From positions 1 through 64,000 of the forward strand of contig JABVXU010000078.1 in the NCBI GenBank assembly GCA_013365365.1: a stretch of DNA of 64,000 nucleotides, in the 5' to 3' direction. The DNA comes from Cruorifilaria tuberocauda. Its lineage: Eukaryota; Nematoda; Chromadorea; Rhabditida; Onchocercidae. The notes below the pieces were generated by a model that was not told the origin of the DNA, did not search any database, and saw only the letters and a list, made by a program, of their open reading frames with translations. The first letter of the stretch is position 1; every line of letters starts with the position of its first letter. Positions 1 to 12,518 of this stretch are shown piece by piece. A program made the translations under genes and the position numbers.

Positions 1-2490
1 ACCAAATTCTGAACTTTTCTAATCATATAAAATATCACATCGAATGACCACTTGAACAAAGATGAAAAATATTTATCATCTAGTGATTATAATCAAAAGT
101 GGTTCAAATAATATATATGCTTGTAACTGTAATCGGCATTCAGCTAAACTTTAAAACACATTTTTTATTTTGTCACATGTGTGAATATAGAAGTATCCTT
201 CACTATCTTACATAACTTTTTCCAGCTGATTTCTTTAATAAGAAGTTATAGTTAATCACAATACCTTTCTTGTCGAAACGGTATGCCATTAAGGTAAGGA
301 ATGAGCATTACTGTTAATAATGCACCTTGAATTTTTATTGCTTCACCTAATGATGACAAAGATCGCTGCGATTTGAAAATAAAGAAAGTGTACCTGTTTT
401 GTGGTTTTAGTTTGAAGAATCACCAATGAAAGTAGAGAGAAAGAGAGGAAAAGGAGAAAGTAATATCAAGGACGATGCTGTGAGGAGTTCCGGTAAAAAG
501 GTGTTGTTTTTCTGAAGTGCTTATTCCAGAACGGTAAGAGGGAAAGAAGAGGGTAATTGATAGAGTGCTTATTCCATAAAACAAGTTATTAATTAGAATG
601 AGATGGAAGAGGAAGGGAAAAAGGCAAAGCAAAGGGATACAAAAAGGAAATATATGTTAGCAATGAACAGGTGAGAGGAGTCGGGAAGCTCTTCAATAAT
701 AAACGCCGATGTATCGAGAAAAGAAAAAGAAAAAAGTATTGTCACTTTTATCAGAACCAAAAAGATGGCAGTAAAATTATTAGGTCCTAATAAGATAGCA
801 TCATGTCTTCTCTTCCTTCCTCTCTTTTCTTTTTCTCTTCTCTTTCTTTTTGAGAGATGCAACATGAGATCTCTAAGGAAGAAGAAAATAAGATAACATT
901 TTTTAAAAGTCTCAATAAGAAATAGTACATTCTTTCTCATTACAATATTATCTTAATCTTCATAACAATATCTTAACAATCGACTAAGAGAGAGAGAGAG
1001 AGAGGAAGAGAGAGGAAGAGAGAGGAAGAGAGATAAGTATATATTACGCAGGCAATTGATAAAGGGAAACGGAAAATCCAGAAGAAAACTGGTTGTGTTC
1101 CTTAATCTTCCAGTGAGCCTTATGTAGGTGAATTAAGCACAGCCAATCATTGCTCTAAGAATTCGATTATGAGAATCGTTCCCAACTTCTCCTTACAAAA
1201 GAAAGAGAATAAATAGGAAGTTACAATTTACGATCTCATAATATTAAATAAAGGTTAAGGTTACCTTGCTATGAAAATCCTTGGAGTTCTATAGTTAAAA
1301 CAATAGATATTTTTATCACATTGGAATAAAAATTCAGCACTTTGAGAAAAACGAATTCGTCGAAGAAAACATGCAAAAATGAAATCAATTTAAAAAATCA
1401 ATTCGAATAAACTCCAACTTCTGTACTGATTGCAATGACAACAACCATTTGTTATTGGGTAGATTCGAAGTCGGAAACTTCAAGTGTTCCAAATACGATT
1501 CTACAGATGGGTCTTTATCCTTATAAAGTTTCAACTTATTACTAAGATGATACGGTGTTTTTTTTCTTTTGCATATAAGCTAAGCAAGCCTACGTATTAA
1601 GTCGAGTTTTTTAAGGCTTCATATTTCATGAAATTTTCGTGAAAATGAGATGTCCTGATATATAGTTATTCCAGGAATTTTTATATAGCCAGTTTAATTT
1701 ATTATTCATTTGAAGATAGAACTTAGTGAAACGATGACAGCAAATGAGCGATAACGCTCTATGTTCTGTAAACAAAAACTCAGTAAAAGCAGAAACTGCA
1801 AGAAGGAAAAGTGTTATTTGAATCTGTTAACTGATAAGGAAAAGCTGAGAAGATGGATTGACATCCAATTATGTTGTTTTTGGGGAAATGGATGGACGAA
1901 TGATTATAGCGATAGTGATAGTAATGATTATATTAATCATGATTAGCTGATAAGGATTAAATAGTCACGTGAAATAAAGCAAAACTAAAAGCGTACACAT
2001 CATTATCACCATCCACATCTAATGATTAATCCCATGCAAACATATGAACTACTGTAGCTAATTCATCAACCTTGCAAAATAACACTCCATTTTGATGGGA
2101 AGAATCAAGAGAAATGTGAGACGAAATGAGGCTATGGATGAAACATTTTTTATTGTTTGATATAAAGTACTTCAAAATTTAATGTTATTTTTCTTCTCAT
2201 TTGCAAAAGTGATGGGAAAAAAGGAGTCTTTCAATATATTGAAATTTTCATAAGTTGATAGTGAATAAATAATTGAAGATAGAATAAACATAATTTCGTC
2301 TTTTTTTTGCATGCATTAAATTTAATTTTATCTCTCAGACAAAATCGGTAAAACTTTAAGTAGGAGTTAGTTAGTTATAACTCACCAATCCGCAAGGTAT
2401 AATTGATAAACATTTTTTTTTTACAAACTTTGTACAATTAATAAATTCTAATTTCCATTTTTTTTAATTAGAAAAAATCAAAAATTGCAG
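1..2490. other. No confident exon; upstream or 5' intron sequence of the dve-1-like gene
   Basis: The stretch is AT-rich with short ORFs lacking exon-like composition or paired splice sites. It ends in a good splice acceptor (TTGCAG at 2485-2490) feeding the first recognised dve-1 exon, so at least its 3' part is intronic. The missing N-terminal exon of dve-1 may lie here unrecognised or left of the window. It contains a purine tract near 986-1034, listed separately. Confidence 0.5.
986..1034. repeat. GA-rich purine microsatellite
   Basis: An alternating AG run is followed by about three copies of a ten-base unit of the form AGAGGAAGAG. The strand is almost purely purine over about 50 bases. 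It is simple-sequence DNA in non-coding surroundings. Confidence 0.85.
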
Positions 2491-5400
2491 GACTGGTTCA
2501 GGTAGCAAATTGGAAGGCGCTGCCATTCGATCAGATTACGGATAATTTAGATGATACGGTGGAATCGTTGCTCAAAGATATCAGCAATCATATCACTCTT
2601 AAGATTTTAACTAAACAGTTAGTTTTTCCTGAAAAAGTTCAAAAAATAATTAGCTTTTGCTGAGATGTGTTTCCACCTGAAATTTTTATGATAATTACAT
2701 CATGTTCCTGAAACTTCTTGCTGATATAGGGTTTGTCGTTACTCCGACCAAAAAAATAGTCGAAAGATATTGAAAAAATCTTGACTTTGTGAAGCATCAT
2801 TTCATGCAGGTTTCCTATTATACTGCGCCGGATTTATCAGTTGGAAAAGTGAAGAGTTATTGAAATATGATATTCAGATTCTAATATTATTTGATTAAAA
2901 ATGATCTTTATTTGACAAGAATAACTTAATATTAATTAAGTACGAATAAATTCGTAAGAATTAGATCTCAAATTAATTATCATTGGATGACATTTATTTC
3001 AATAATTCGAGCTTAAAGCAAATTTCACCCGGAAAGATTACAACATGTCAACACTTCTTAGATAGAAATGAATAAATAAATGCCATGGTTGAATTTATGG
3101 CTTCTCTAGAACTGATCATTTCTAAATTTGTTTAAACATTATTTGCGAAAAGAGATAAGATACCTATTGATATATTTGTTTCTATTTAAAAGAGATAAGA
3201 GAATGAAGTTTTATAGATGGCAATAATGGTTTTATGTATGTTAGTTCAGCGTGGCTAGATTCATCATACTTAAGATGGGAAGGGAAAGTATCTGAAGATA
3301 AAATCTACCATGAAAAGAGAAGACAAGAAAAGGTGGTATGCATGTTTGAGAGAGGGGAAAGAGATAAAGCTATGTTAGCTATCTTTCCCGTGAATCATCT
3401 TATCAAAGCTTTTCCATTTTTCTTCTATCCATGGACCACTTTTTAACCATCCACAATCATTGAATATGCCTTGGCAAAGCTTTGTTCATCGCGCGGCTAC
3501 ATATAAAAGAAAAGAAAAAAATTGGATCGAATGATTTTACATTGGTCGACATTTATCAATTGTTTACAATAGAAATAGCAACAGGGCATTTATTTCAAAC
3601 TAAGAAGCATATAGAGATAAACAATGATATCCCTATCATTTTTCATTTGCTAGAACTTTACTTTACGAGAAATGTTGAAGAAGAGAAGCATTGATTGATC
3701 GAGAAATAGAAAATTTAGATTAGGTCAAACAAATTCTCGCTCTCTTTGTTCCTTACTCTATACACAAACTGAAGCATGCACGCATTCCTTATTCATATAG
3801 CAAATGCAAATATCGTCGGAATAAAGACACTTAAAGGCTTAAGTCATCATCGTCTCGTCCCAAGAATGAAAGAAGCCATTCATTCACCTGAGTTTTTTGC
3901 TGTCATCATAAAAAGAAGAATACATTTATACTGTTTAATGTTCATGATCTTCTGAAATTTCTGCAAAATTATCGTCATTCGAAAACCCGCATAATTTTTT
4001 GGTGAAGATCTTTGAAGTTCTAAAAAGAATGTCCTGAAAAAGTTTTAAACACAATTTCTCGAAATGTTTACATAGTTGAGAGAGTTTGAATCCTTCGGAA
4101 ATTATATCGTCAGTACTTCAACTTATTATTATTACTGTAGGAAATTCTGTGATGCCTTATTTTTTTCAATTGAAGAAAGAATAAAAGTAAAGGAAGCAAT
4201 TTAATGTTCTCTTTCCAAGTTTGCTATAAGTACAATTGCAGGTGCATGTTAATTTCACATGTAAATTATATTTCTTTTCATGAATACTGAGTTTTTCATA
4301 GAATGAGTAATAGAGCTTAAAAACAGTTGGAAATAATTAAACGGAAAGAAGAAAATGCTTTAGATCGTCAACAGATGCATCAAGTTCACAATGTATATCG
4401 GATCTCAGGCAACGTCTCCTCAAAGCAGCTATTTCAAAACAACCACACATCCTTTCTACTGTTGATAATCAACAAATTAAGGTTCAACAAATTCTCATAA
4501 ATTACAAAATTACAAAAGCATTCAGTGTTGTTTCTCTATAAGATGTATGATAAGTGACTCATTTCGGAAGTTATAAATATTTAGAAATTCTATCCGCAAT
4601 TTTAATTTTCGGCAATTAGGTCAGTTACTATGTACTGTTTATTTTTTTTTATTGAATCAATCGCTAAAATTTTTATTAGTTCAGTCCACTTTTCATAGCC
4701 TGCTGCTTACCATCGTTCATTATATGATTTTATCATTTTAGGATCTGATATTACAAGTAGTAGCCGGTGATGAACCTTCAATGCTCAATTTTGATCAAAT
4801 CCAGGCAATTAACGAATGGTTAGAACAACTGGATGATAATCATGCCGATCGAAAAAGGTTTTATTACCAAAACATGCTTTTAATGGCTATTATATGTTTA
4901 AAAATAATATTGGCACACTATAGATACACGATAGATCGAAAAGATATTTCTTACCAACGATTAGATCTATTTACTTGATAGAATTTACTCTCTGATGAAA
5001 AAGTACCTTTTGCTGTATCAGTAATTCAGCCGCTAGTTGTACTTTATCATCATGCCAATTAAATTAAAAAGATTTTGCTTTTTCATATTAAAATAGGGTT
5101 GTAATATTTTAATGGATATAGTTATCGGAAAGCTACGACAAACAATTTTCTACGTTCATTCTTGCCAAAAATGTCAATCCAGCAGTCTTCAAGAGAGATT
5201 GATTCGGAAGACTTCTAAATGCCAAAAAGTTCATGAAAATTTGTTCTATCACTTCAAGAGCAGAAAATTTTCAAAGTTTGCCTATTTCCTTCTGCAAAAA
5301 AAAAAAATTTCATTTGCTCTTTTCTGCATTCGGGATAACTGATAATGTGAATACTTCTTAGCAGTGCGGCGGGATACCATTGATTACTTTGATGAATAAA

Positions 5401-8400
5401 TTTAATGAAGTTCTCAATTTAATGATGTTCTCAATTTTCCAAAATACTAGTAGATTTTTTTTCTGAAATGTTTTTAAATATCTTAGTGATTATTTCATCG
5501 TTATTCTTTATGTTCTTAATTTCAACCTTCTAATTGTCATTTCTATAGCAGATATTATGCATCTTAAGCAATTTATACATCATAATCTCATGCAAATGCC
5601 CGCATACTGTCAAATTCTTGCAGCTGTTTCCGGTCCAAACGATCGCTAAAGCTCACACCCTTTAATAAAAACTAAACAGAAAAGATTTAACTGAAATATG
5701 AAATTACACGCATTTAAATACAATGAATGAATAAATTAATCAAATAAATAAATACATACATGCATTACATAAATGATATCTATATATTATATATAATGTA
5801 TGTAGGAATTGGCGATCATCACAAATCTCAGTGCAGCTGTTTAACTATCGATATGTAACATTTTTTTGAATAATTTAATCAAAACGATTTACCATTTTAA
5901 ATGGATTGCACTCTCATCAACTTTTTCAAATAGTAAGTGGTGAAATAAGGGATCAACTGAGAAGTTAAAGATTAAAATGCATTAAGATTTGAAACTTCAT
6001 TCACTGCTAATTCATTTATTTGAAATCATCCAGTAAGTTTATTTAATCAAAAACATATTGATTTGTTAATTTTTTTTGCTTTTTTGATTCTACAAATGCA
6101 TTTTTTTGTTTTTAATAGTTAATAATTAACAAAAAGAAATATAAAAAGAGAAGAAGAGGGGGAGAGAGAAGGAGAAAAAGAAGAATTTGGAAAATTTTGA
6201 CGAATGATATAATTCAAATTTCTGGTTAAAAGGATTCTTTTACAGTATGCAGTTAGAATTTGAGTGTCGATGAATTGTGTTGAAAGTGTTTAAGCTTAAG
6301 ATAGCTTGCCTACTGGTTGAATAGCTGTGTCTTCGTGAGAACTAAAGCTTAACGAACTACCGATAATAGAGAATTGATGATTAACGTAAAGAGAGGTAGA
6401 TCTGTTGTGCATTTAGGTGATTTAGAATTTGGAAGGAATTCTTTTCACATTTAAATATGCGCCACGCGCAATCAGTTCGTTCAACAAGCCACGAATTCGA
6501 TCGCTTAATTTAATTTTTTTTTGTAGAATTATGGTAATGGAAAAATGATTTTAGTTTAAAATAAATTAAATATATCCGGAAATATCTTCTTAGTAAACAA
6601 AACTTGCGTTTTGGAATACTACTTGGTTTAAGTTGACCTTGCGTTCATTTTTGCTTTTTTTTAATTGGAAATCTGATGGTTTAATTACTGAATTTCAATT
6701 CAAGAAAGTAAGTATCGTTTGCTATACATAGCATCATTTCTCTGTCTTCTTCTTTATTTAGATCTTTCGCTTTCTTTTATTTTGTCGATTTGGATGCGTG
6801 TGTAGTTGTTGATGATGGTGAATTACTAGCTTTTTTAAGCTTTTTACGAAACTTCCATTCTCACACTTTGTTTCTACAGTCATTTCTCATGATCCATAGA
6901 GAGAGAGAGAGATACACAATTTTATGCATCACATCTATCCATCCATCCCATCCATCCACCATCATCATCATCACTATTATCAGAATCAACGTTACGTACC
7001 CTACCAGTCAAAACTATCAAGCATCTCGTTGCTTACGATCCCAATATGGAAGCAATTGAATTCTTCTGAACAAATTTTGGAAGGGTAGGAGGGAATGATA
7101 GTTTGTTGTTGTTGTCAGTTTTAGTTTGTTTAATTCTTTCTCTTTTCTCTTTTCATATTTTGCCAATCCGATGATTTTATTGCAATTTAGAGAATGTATT
7201 GAGTACAAAGCGAGCAGCTTTTTCTCTCAATCATTATTCCCCGGAATAATCATTTCTTTAATTCTTTTTGGTTCATTGCATTGAAAAAAAAAATGATGAC
7301 TGCATATTGGATTTAAATTTATTACAAATTGGTTTTAATCATTTTAAGTATCATTAATTTATTTTGTGAAATTAGACTTGAAAATATAAAATTCATAAAG
7401 CAATGTTTGAAAGTCAGAATTTTATGATACATATGTTAAAGCAAGAAGGAAATTTGAATCTTTTTAAAGCAATATTAAAAAGTTTTTCAAGAAATTACGA
7501 TAAGTGGACATGAATGAAGACTAAGAACCGGTTCTATTATAAACTTGTCCGATTTAAATTCTTTTTTAATTGAGTTTTGACTTTTAAATTCTGCATATTT
7601 ACGTAATTCGCATGATAGCATTGAATTGTAAAAATTTATGGAAGCAAAGCACTCATTTCCTTCTTCAATCTGTATCAAATTAAAGAATGATAGTCAGATA
7701 GAAGATGACAAGCATTATTTTGCGAATGTAATTGTGGTCATACTTTAAGAAAATGTAAATTAATCTATAATAGCGTAATTATAATTTAAGGTTCAGGAAA
7801 ATTTGTAGACTTGCGGAGCTATGGAACAGTCGAAAAGATAAGTGAGCAAAAGACGAAACTTTCAGTAACACTTGAAACGATTTTTTTCTGAGAAGCCTAA
7901 TGTTAATTAGTAGGCTATCCTCATAAATTAAATTATGGGTATTATCAAATTATTGTGGACTTTCCCACAAATATGTCAGTGTGATAGGTGTTGACGAAGC
8001 AAAAAACTCTAACATCATGAAAATTACTTGTTTAACCTCTGTTCCCTATCTTTATCACTTATTGTAGTGAGTGATATCATTCTATCAACTGATTATCACT
8101 GACACACATCATCTCTCTCCTTCCCTTTCCTTTAGGCGAAGTTACAAAACATATATAACCACCTGAGGAGCGACTGCAATTGAGTTGATTAAAACTTGCT
8201 CATTCTGCTCATATCATCTACTTTCGCTATGCCCTATCGTCGTTTACTTACGATGCAATACCAGAGGGTTTCGAGCGAATGGAAAATATGAAAGTGAGGA
8301 GGAAAATACGTCCCATTAAACTCTGCTGCGATTTGCGATTCGATCGTATCGTATCGTAAAACCGATCCAACTCGGCGACACAACGATCATAGAGAAATCT

Positions 8401-11400
8401 CTTTTGGGTTGGCGCTAGCGGCAGTAAATGATTTTCTTCCAATACAATACTAAAATTTATCAACAGAAGAAAAACAAACAAGATTTCCGTGGGCCATTAA
8501 ATTTAAGAGAAAGAGGCGGAGAGAGGGTGAAAGCTGTAAGAGCAAATTGTGTAGGAAAGAGCAGAGAGGGAGTGAAAAAAAAGGATTCGGGGGAATGCAA
8601 GTGATGTAAACATCGCAGCAATTTGTCGATAAGAACCAGTCCTTATAATCTTGCAAAAAGTTTGTGGGATAGAAGAAAGATTTGGCAGAAGCTTTCCTTT
8701 AACATTCATTTTGAACTGAAACTGATCGCTGGAGATAAGTGGACAATGAACTTCTGTGCAAATGCAGATTTACAATCATAAATAACCAAACAAAAATTAA
8801 ATGGATAAAACGACAAATGCTATAACCGATTAGCTGATGAATAACACCTGAAATGATAAGATGTAAATTATTCGATCAATAAAAGTTGATTGTTCCGTTT
8901 ATGAGATTAATCATTACTTTTATCATTTTCGTGCATTTTCATACACTATTTGCTCAAAAAGTTTCATTATTCAAGGAATTTTGTAGAAAGAGTCAAATTT
9001 GATGTAATTCTAGATGTAAAATTGAATTCTGAAAGGCACTGTTAGATTGGAGAGATAGCAAGGAATTTGTGTAAACTTATAAATTGACGGAGAAAGAAGT
9101 TAGGTTAGGGATGGATTTATGATGATGGCTTTCTAGCCAAATAGGATTATCCATTGCCGTATGGTTATCGATGTTTATATTGGCGATATTACTTCCCATC
9201 CATCCTTCATTTCCCGATATTCCATTTTGCCTTTCCTATTGAATATTTGTGATTATAAAAGAGATTTGAGAGGTTTGAGGGACCACTCAAATATTGAATC
9301 AATTAGGCGTCAAATATGGCAACTAGAATAAATTTAAATTTGGTATGAACAATTGATAGAATTTTCAACAACAGATTTATGAGGGCTTTAGAACTGATAA
9401 GTGGAATGAATATGTGTAATGAGATATGTAATTATAGATATTCAATATAACATTTTAAAATAACTGATCAAAATTTTCAGTATGCCAGCCTCCACATTTT
9501 TCGCATTTTTTATTGAAATAATTACAGAAGAATATTTTTCAATAGAACTGTTTAAATTTATTCTACGATATAAAAATACGAACTGTCAAGTTTGGATAAT
9601 TTCTGCTGAGTGGAGGAATAAGCAAATAATTGAAACCGTTATAGCCCGTATGTCACGAGGTTCAATCATCTACTGGAAATACCAAAGTTGGAACGATGGT
9701 TTCGTACCGACCCCAATCCATCCCGGCAGAAATTGATTAATTATATGAACGTACTCAATGGTTCAAGTTATCGGCGACACAATGTTAAAGTAACATATCA
9801 GCAAATCTGTAACTGGTTTGCTAATCAGCGAGCTGCTAATAGGTTTCTTCTTCTTAAACTTACATTTTAAATGATTAAAAATTGTGGAATTTTTACACTC
9901 ATTGTAATTAATTTTTGGGAACATTGAAGAAATTTTTAAAATGTTAAATTATATTACTATCACTTACAGTGATAGATAATTTGAGACTAATTGATCTCAA
10001 CAGTTAGGATAGTTAATTTTTTTGAAACAGATATAAAATGCAATCATCGGAAGATGTATGCATAATAATGTTATATTGAAATAATCCTGATCTCTAGAAC
10101 ACCATACCGTCGGAATAAACTTTCCATTCCATGACCTTCTCTACATTTTCAGTAACAGTTCCGGGTTTCTTGATACCTGGATCATAGGCAGGAAAATATG
10201 TATTAGCAAGCATCAAAAATCATCGCTTTATAATAATTTATTCATTGATTTTCTTATCGACTTGATTGAAAAAATTATCAAAAGCAATTAGGTAGTATGC
10301 AATCATTAGTATTCGAAATATTTGTTTATATACTGATAAAAACTACCGTTTCGTACTTTAATTTATCGGAATTCCAATTTCGAGTTATTCTGCTATCCAA
10401 GCTAGTTTCCTCCGATAACTAACATTTAAATAAATAAAATTTCCAATTTAGTTTGTTGAAAGTAATACCATTAATATGCAATCACAGAGGAATCATCCTT
10501 TAAACTAATAATGGTGTATCGGTTCAAAAGTTGAAATGTTTATTATACCAATGCATTATTTGAAATAAGAATTCGATTTCGAAAACTTCATTTCTTGGAT
10601 CTTTTAACGATATCTTTGTGAGGAAAAAGACCCATAAAATAATTTAATGAGGTAAGAAGAAGTGAAAATTTATAAAGCACTTCACTTATATTACAATATT
10701 TTGACATGCATGAAGTGAAGAAAGTTTTATAAAATTTAGTTTAAGACTTTAATTTAGGTTGCAGAAGAAAATTAAAAAATATTCTGTTTGTAATGAAATG
10801 CTTAAATTTTTTGAATGAAAAAAGTGGAAAAATTCCAGGAAGTAATTCTGACAATGATACTCTGCTAGGCTGTATCAGTAATTGACTGCTGGAATTCTTT
10901 TTTCAGGAAATCACCACAATCAAATCATGCAGCTGTCGCACACTGTCCACCATCAGTGGCTCAATCATCCATTTTACTTCAACCCCAGTCACGTTCTAGT
11001 CCATCCGGTGAATTCCGTCCAAAATTTGATTTTAATACTTTGCTAGATAACAAGCAGGCTAATGGAAGTAATAGTGAAGTAAGCATTTTACTATCATTTT
11101 ATCAGTTATACGTTTGATTTAGAATCTGTGAAATAAATATTTTAAATATAAATCATGAAATATTAAAGTCAACATTTGATAAACAAAGATATATATTTAT
11201 TCTTTGAAACAGTTTCTGCATTATTTCTTGGGAACTTCGACATTTATGAAAATAAGAAAGAACTGGAAGGAATAATTTAATATGCGATAAAATATAAAAT
11301 TATTTACTTATTTATTACAGTGATATTTTCGAATTTTAATGTTCGTTGCTTTTATTGAAAATTTTGAATAAATGAAAAATTTCGCAGCGTATCGAAGGAG

Positions 11401-12518
11401 GTTCAGAATCGCCGACGCCGAATGATGATGTCAGTGTGCATAGTGCTAGTGATTGTGGTTTCGATCAGGTTTCTGCACTCAAACAGGTAGTTTCTTATTG
11501 ATCAATTTTTGCAAGTGATGAAAAGTATTTCAAATCTTTTAAAATCTCGTTATATTGTATAATATTTGAAGAAAGCTTCATCATCTTTCTTTTTTTAAAG
11601 TATTTCACTAGTAGTGAAAACTGAATTCATGACATATTTGAAATTCGTGATATGAAAGATATGACGAAAATTTCGTATTTCCTGCTTTTCTTGACAGGAT
11701 TCTGCAACTTCATCACCGGAAATATCATTTGATTTAAATGGTGGTCACGCGTCGATGTCACCGAAGCCAACCGGTGCTGAAACAATTGGACATCCGCAAG
11801 CAACAAGTAACGGTAATGGAAATGGTAACGGTACTACAGGGCAACCACAACAAACACAGACACAAGCCAATACAGTTGCTCGATCAAGGTTAATGTTCGA
11901 CCCACTCACGGAATTGCCAGTCCTAGAAAAGTGGTTTGAAGAGAATCCACATCCTACTTGGCTCCAGGTAAATTCCTTGCACCGGGTTTCTAATTAGTAT
12001 TTGTGGAAAGCAAATTGCTCAAGGTATGTATATGTGGGATTTTATGACATCGGCGTATGATTATGTTGCTGAACCCATTTATTTCAGCTTTCAGCAAAAT
12101 TGTGGTTTGTTAATTTTTTTTACGTTAGAAAATGTCAAAACTTTGCACTTACTAAGATTAAAATTAATTGAAACATATTGAATTTTTGTTCACAAGAAGG
12201 GAACAGTCGATTAGAAATAAAATGTTTAAATACTTTGGCAGTTTCAGCATTAACAAAGATTCACGTCAATATAAGAATTAATGTTTCCATAGAGTAATTA
12301 TTTTTCGATCAAGCAAGTTGGATCCTTATTAGGAATACGGCAATAAATATTTTACAAAGCTTCAGATTGACCATTATACCGAAGCGCTAAACAGTTGTCA
12401 GTATAGACAAAGTTATCCACCAATCTCGACGCACAATGTTAAAATTTGGTTTAAAAATCGACGAGCCAAATGTAAGCGCATGCAGACTGGTGATTTGAAT
12501 TTGAAGATGATGATTTAA
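2491..12518 (+). CDS. dve-1: DVE-1 / SATB-like homeobox protein, 3' seven exons (5' end missing)
   Basis: Predicted nuclear DNA-binding protein of the defective-proventriculus/SATB type. In C. elegans DVE-1 acts in the mitochondrial unfolded protein response. Exons joined in consistent phase: 2491-2621, 4742-4857, 9645-9842, 10907-11078, 11388-11486, 11698-11967, 12366-12518 (TAA), giving about 379 residues. The first two exons match the expected place of the N-terminal CMP/CUT-like region of the family (inference). Homeodomain 1 is in exon 9645-9842, with the motif [11 protein letters not shown] and recognition helix [11 protein letters not shown] Ser/Pro/Gln/Asn-rich linker with a GN repeat follows. 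Homeodomain 2 ([13 protein letters not shown], then [11 protein letters not shown]) is split between the last two exons by a phase 0 intron. The protein ends soon after it. Introns of 2.1 and 4.8 kb are long for this window. The start exon was not found, so the model is 5'-partial. Family call is strong; orthology to dve-1 is likely. Confidence 0.88.
6899..6972. repeat. Compound microsatellite (GA, ATCC, ATC)
   Basis: Inside the 4.8-kb dve-1 intron a GA run (6899-6911) is followed by ATCC units (about 6937-6959) and then ATC units (6960-6972). No coding role is supported. Confidence 0.8.

Noticed and set aside
593..940. 115-aa minus-strand ORF
   Set aside because: Low-complexity Arg/Lys/Phe/Leu composition from purine- and pyrimidine-rich DNA; no splice context or domain.
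9482..9736. ORF starting right after a good TTTTCAG acceptor upstream of homeodomain 1
   Set aside because: It is in a different frame from the homeodomain. The acceptor at 9644 matches the phase of the preceding dve-1 exon, and the translation resembles nothing.
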